Of a stretch of DNA of 64,000 nt, positions 61,657 to 64,000 are shown in pieces (positions within the stretch are counted from its first letter, which is position 1; every line of letters starts with the position of its first letter). The translations under genes were made by a program, and so were the position numbers. The stretch spans positions 744,001 through 808,000 of the forward strand of contig NZ_JAYKOT010000003.1 of the NCBI RefSeq assembly GCF_035481615.1, in the 5' to 3' direction. The notes under the pieces are model-generated. The model searched no databases. It worked only from the letters and a program-made list of their open reading frames with translations, and was not told the origin of the DNA. The stretch is from Citroniella saccharovorans. GTDB taxonomy: Bacteria > Bacillota > Clostridia > Tissierellales > Peptoniphilaceae.

Positions 61657-62578
61657 GTTTACCAATTTTTTTAGTTTCTATTAAGTCCTTCTTCATTTGA
61701 TCAATTAAACTTTGAATTTTATTAAACTTTATATTGCTTCTTAACCTTTGTAGAAAATATAATTTAACTTCTGTGTTATAAATATCTTCATTGAAATCTA
61801 AAATATGACTTTCTATTGTGATTCTGTTTCCGTTAAAAGTTGGATTAAAGCCTATGCTAGTCATAGAAAGATATTTTTTTTGTCCAAATTCTATAATTGT
61901 AGTATAAACTCCATCTTTAGCTATTAAATAATTCTCGTTTATTTCAATATTAGCAGTTGGAAATCCTAATTTTTTTCCCCTAGCTTTACCATGAACAACT
62001 TTCCCTTTTATAAAATATGGCCTTGTTAAAAGCTCGTTTGCTGATTTAATATCTCCTGTTTTTATTTTTTCTCGAATCAAGCTTGAAGAAACTTTAGTAC
62101 CATTAAATAATACATCTTTGGCAATATATGTTTTAATATTACATTTATCTCCAATCTCTTGAAGATCTTTCGATGTTCCACTTGATTTATAGGCAAAAGT
62201 ATAGTCTTCTCCAACAACAATGGATTTAACTCCTAATTTTTTATGAAGAAAATTACCTACAAAATTTTCTTTTGATAATTTCATGAAATTTTCATCAAAA
62301 GATATTAAAAAAGCAATTTTAATATGAAGTTCATCCAACATTTGAATTTTATCTTGATTAGACATTAAAAACTTAAAATTATTATCACTATTTATTAATT
62401 TATTAGAATGTTCTTTAAATAAAAGACATGAAGTTAGGTATCCAGTTTCTTTTTCGAGCATTAGAGCTTTCTTTATTAAAGAAAGATGACCCATATGAAA
62501 ACCATCAAAGTTTCCCAATACAATAATATTTTCTTCTTTATTATCCAAGTTGTTTAAGTTAAGATCAATTATTTTCAT
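61643..62578 (-). CDS. ribF: riboflavin kinase/FMN adenylyltransferase
   Basis: Makes FMN then FAD. 311 residues. The N-terminal nucleotidyltransferase has VLGNFDGFHMGHLSLIKKAL (HxGH-type) near residue 21 and SSSLIREKIKTGDI near 163. The C-terminal kinase has GKVVHGKARGKKLGFPTANI near 192 and DGVYTTII. It lies 2 bases after truB. The start is ATG 62578. Confidence 0.95.
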   Translation of the reverse strand: MKIIDLNLNNLDNKEENIIVLGNFDGFHMGHLSLIKKALMLEKETGYLTSCLLFKEHSNKLINSDNNFKFLMSNQDKIQMLDELHIKIAFLISFDENFMKLSKENFVGNFLHKKLGVKSIVVGEDYTFAYKSSGTSKDLQEIGDKCNIKTYIAKDVLFNGTKVSSSLIREKIKTGDIKSANELLTRPYFIKGKVVHGKARGKKLGFPTANIEINENYLIAKDGVYTTIIEFGQKKYLSMTSIGFNPTFNGNRITIESHILDFNEDIYNTEVKLYFLQRLRSNIKFNKIQSLIDQMKKDLIETKKIGKLYKF

Positions 62579-62580
62579 AA

Positions 62581-63456
62581 TTACTCCGAATATAGCATTT
62601 TTTCTATTTTTAGATTATTATTGTTTACCTTAGCTATTCCAAAAAAAATATTATCTATAAATAATTTATATAAGCCATTATTAATATTTTTCAAAGGAAT
62701 CTCTCTTCCGCAAATTATATCATCTTTAAATTTAAAGTCTAATTCTAATTTGTTAATATTAGTTAAATATTGTGTGGGATCCGTGATAAAACTATAATCT
62801 TTTTTATCAACTAACTTTTCTATATCTTCAATACTATATGAATTTTCAAGTGGCATATTACAAGTATTTAATCTAATTAGTTTTGTCATAGAAGCAAAGC
62901 ATTTAAGATTTTCACCTATATCATCAATTAATGTTCTAATATAAGTTCCTCTTGAACAAGATACTTCAAATGAAAATAATGGATATTTATAAAAAAAGTT
63001 TTTTATCCAAAATATAGTTTGTTTTCTTTGTTTTCTTTCAACTGTTAGTCCTTCTCTTGCTAATTCATATAATCTTCTTCCATTGTAATGAATGGCTGAA
63101 TGCATTGGAGGAGTTTGATATATATCTCCAATAAAAGAATCTATTGTATTTTCAAATTCCAAAATAGTAGGAATTTTATCGGAAGTTTTTATAATTTTAC
63201 CAGAATTATCAAGAGTATCAGTTTTAATACCCAAAGTAGCCTCTACTTTATATATTTTTGGAAAACTATCAAAATATTCTATTAGTCTTGTGCTCTTAGC
63301 TAAAAAAATAGGCAAAACACCTGTAACATCAGGATCAAGTGTTCCGCCATGACCCATTTTTTTTAAATTTAATGTTTTTCTTAAAATAGATATTGCTTTA
63401 GAAGAGCTAATACCTTTTGGTTTATCTAATATTATTAATCCACTATTTATTTTCAT
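62581..63456 (-). CDS. truB: tRNA pseudouridine-55 synthase
   Basis: 291 residues. LIILDKPKGISSSKAI near the start and GHGGTLDPDVTGVLPI near residue 36 are the signature; the Asp of TLDPD is catalytic. SCSRGTYIRTLIDDIGENL near 162 is motif III. The start overlaps the nrnA end by 14 bases. TruB is encoded before ribF, as in most Firmicutes. Confidence 0.96.
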   Translation of the reverse strand: MKINSGLIILDKPKGISSSKAISILRKTLNLKKMGHGGTLDPDVTGVLPIFLAKSTRLIEYFDSFPKIYKVEATLGIKTDTLDNSGKIIKTSDKIPTILEFENTIDSFIGDIYQTPPMHSAIHYNGRRLYELAREGLTVERKQRKQTIFWIKNFFYKYPLFSFEVSCSRGTYIRTLIDDIGENLKCFASMTKLIRLNTCNMPLENSYSIEDIEKLVDKKDYSFITDPTQYLTNINKLELDFKFKDDIICGREIPLKNINNGLYKLFIDNIFFGIAKVNNNNLKIEKMLYSE

Positions 63457-64000
63457 TTAAGATTATTTCTATTTCTTTCATAAGATCTTTTTTTAGATCT
63501 ATAATTGAGGACTTATAATAAAAGCCAGAAGCTTTATTATGTCCTCCCCCACCAAATCGTCTTGCTAATTCTGAAACATTAACATACTCTTTGCTTCTTA
63601 ATCCAACTTTTAATTCATCAAATCTATCTTCAACTAGTATTGCAATCTCAACGCCTTCAATATCTCTAATTAAGCTGATTTTATCATCTAAATCGTCCCT
63701 TGTAGCGCCAACTTTATTTAAATCTTCATTAGAAATATATGAAAATGCAAACTTCCCATCAAAGAAAAATTCTGTATTCTCTACTAATATTTTATTGATT
63801 AAAAATGACTGTTTACTTGTTTTTTGATAAAGATTTCTAATCAAATAATCTTTATCTAAACCTGTATCAATTAATTCTGCAGCTTTTAATAAAGTTGAAG
63901 ATGATGAATTTTCATACATAAATCTATTTGTATCTGTTAATATGCCTGTTAAACAGCTAAATGCCATATCTTTACAAAAACTAACACCCATCAGTTTAAC
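63443..64000 (-). CDS. DHH-family phosphoesterase, C-terminal part (NrnA-like)
   Basis: The reading frame is open to the window edge, so only the last 185 residues are present. GILTDTNRFMYENSSSSTL holds a DHH-domain Asp, and the DHHA1 end shows RFGGGGHNKASGF, the substrate-binding GGGH motif. Such proteins degrade nanoRNA and 3'-phosphoadenosine phosphate, or pGpG. Its place before truB-ribF matches NrnA in Clostridia. The N-terminal DHH motif itself is outside the window. Confidence 0.88.
   Translation of the reverse strand, partial: VKLMGVSFCKDMAFSCLTGILTDTNRFMYENSSSSTLLKAAELIDTGLDKDYLIRNLYQKTSKQSFLINKILVENTEFFFDGKFAFSYISNEDLNKVGATRDDLDDKISLIRDIEGVEIAILVEDRFDELKVGLRSKEYVNVSELARRFGGGGHNKASGFYYKSSIIDLKKDLMKEIEIILNENK

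Overview
The window is a stretch of chromosome from a very A+T-rich, low-GC Gram-positive anaerobe. Gene content and order point to the Clostridia/Tissierellia side of the Firmicutes, and possibly to the Peptoniphilaceae (inference). The evidence is pyrBICFKDE with a separate pyrI and pyrK, pyruvate phosphate dikinase beside its PDRP regulator, a valine T-box, an IspH-ribosomal S1 fusion, a CD1247-type protein between efp and asp23/nusB, and nrnA-truB-ribF-rpsO-pnp. Strong AGGAGG ribosome sites and TTG/GTG starts are common. No rRNA, CRISPR array or replication origin was seen.

Layout. 1-3208 (+): end of a YhaN-like ATPase gene, a metallophosphoesterase, a CYTH protein, a small DUF3787-like gene on the other strand, an HD phosphohydrolase and a HAD phosphatase. 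3205-8897 (+): the pyrimidine operon. 8933-10948 (-): a two-component system. 11019-11894 (+): uppP. 11955-13422: a complete IS3-family element inserted in the loop of a transcription terminator. 13448-16905 (-): ppdK and its regulator. 16999-22058 (+): T-box, valS, folC, an unlisted small membrane protein, hpt, csp. 22185-22336 (-): tRNA-Cys and tRNA-Gly. 22431-46912 (+): a long housekeeping run (hisS, efp, asp23, nusB, xseAB, ispA, argR, recN, scpAB, rluB, mnmM, cmk, plsC, ispH-S1, miaB, mutSL, miaA). 46944-48007: divergent lexA and a yneA-like gene with SOS boxes. 48024-49007 (-): a Xer-type recombinase. 49122-52855 (-): a phage remnant. 52897-64000 (-): rny, recA, pgsA, ftsK, dut, pnp, rpsO, ribF, truB and part of nrnA.

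The most unusual region is the phage remnant. It holds a MuF head-morphogenesis protein with a C-terminal ADP-ribosyltransferase domain (R-STS-QxE motif), which makes it a phage polymorphic toxin. It overlaps a 54-residue candidate immunity gene. The remnant also carries the 3' part of a portal gene and the 5' part of a terminase gene, in the reverse of the usual order.

Other notable points are: an apparently intact RNase Y gene with no ATG, GTG or TTG start; ftsK, whose ribosome-site-linked ATG is joined to its frame only through an A8 slippery run; programmed frameshift signals in the IS; and a local SOS circuit (lexA, yneA-like, recA) using the box GAAC-N4-GTTT. How the genes work together: pyrB-E make UMP de novo, the lexA/recA/recN/mutSL genes and xseAB serve DNA repair, and ispA plus ispH serve isoprenoid synthesis. 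The valS, hisS, efp, miaA, miaB, mnmM, truB and rluB genes serve translation, while rny, pnp and nrnA serve RNA turnover.
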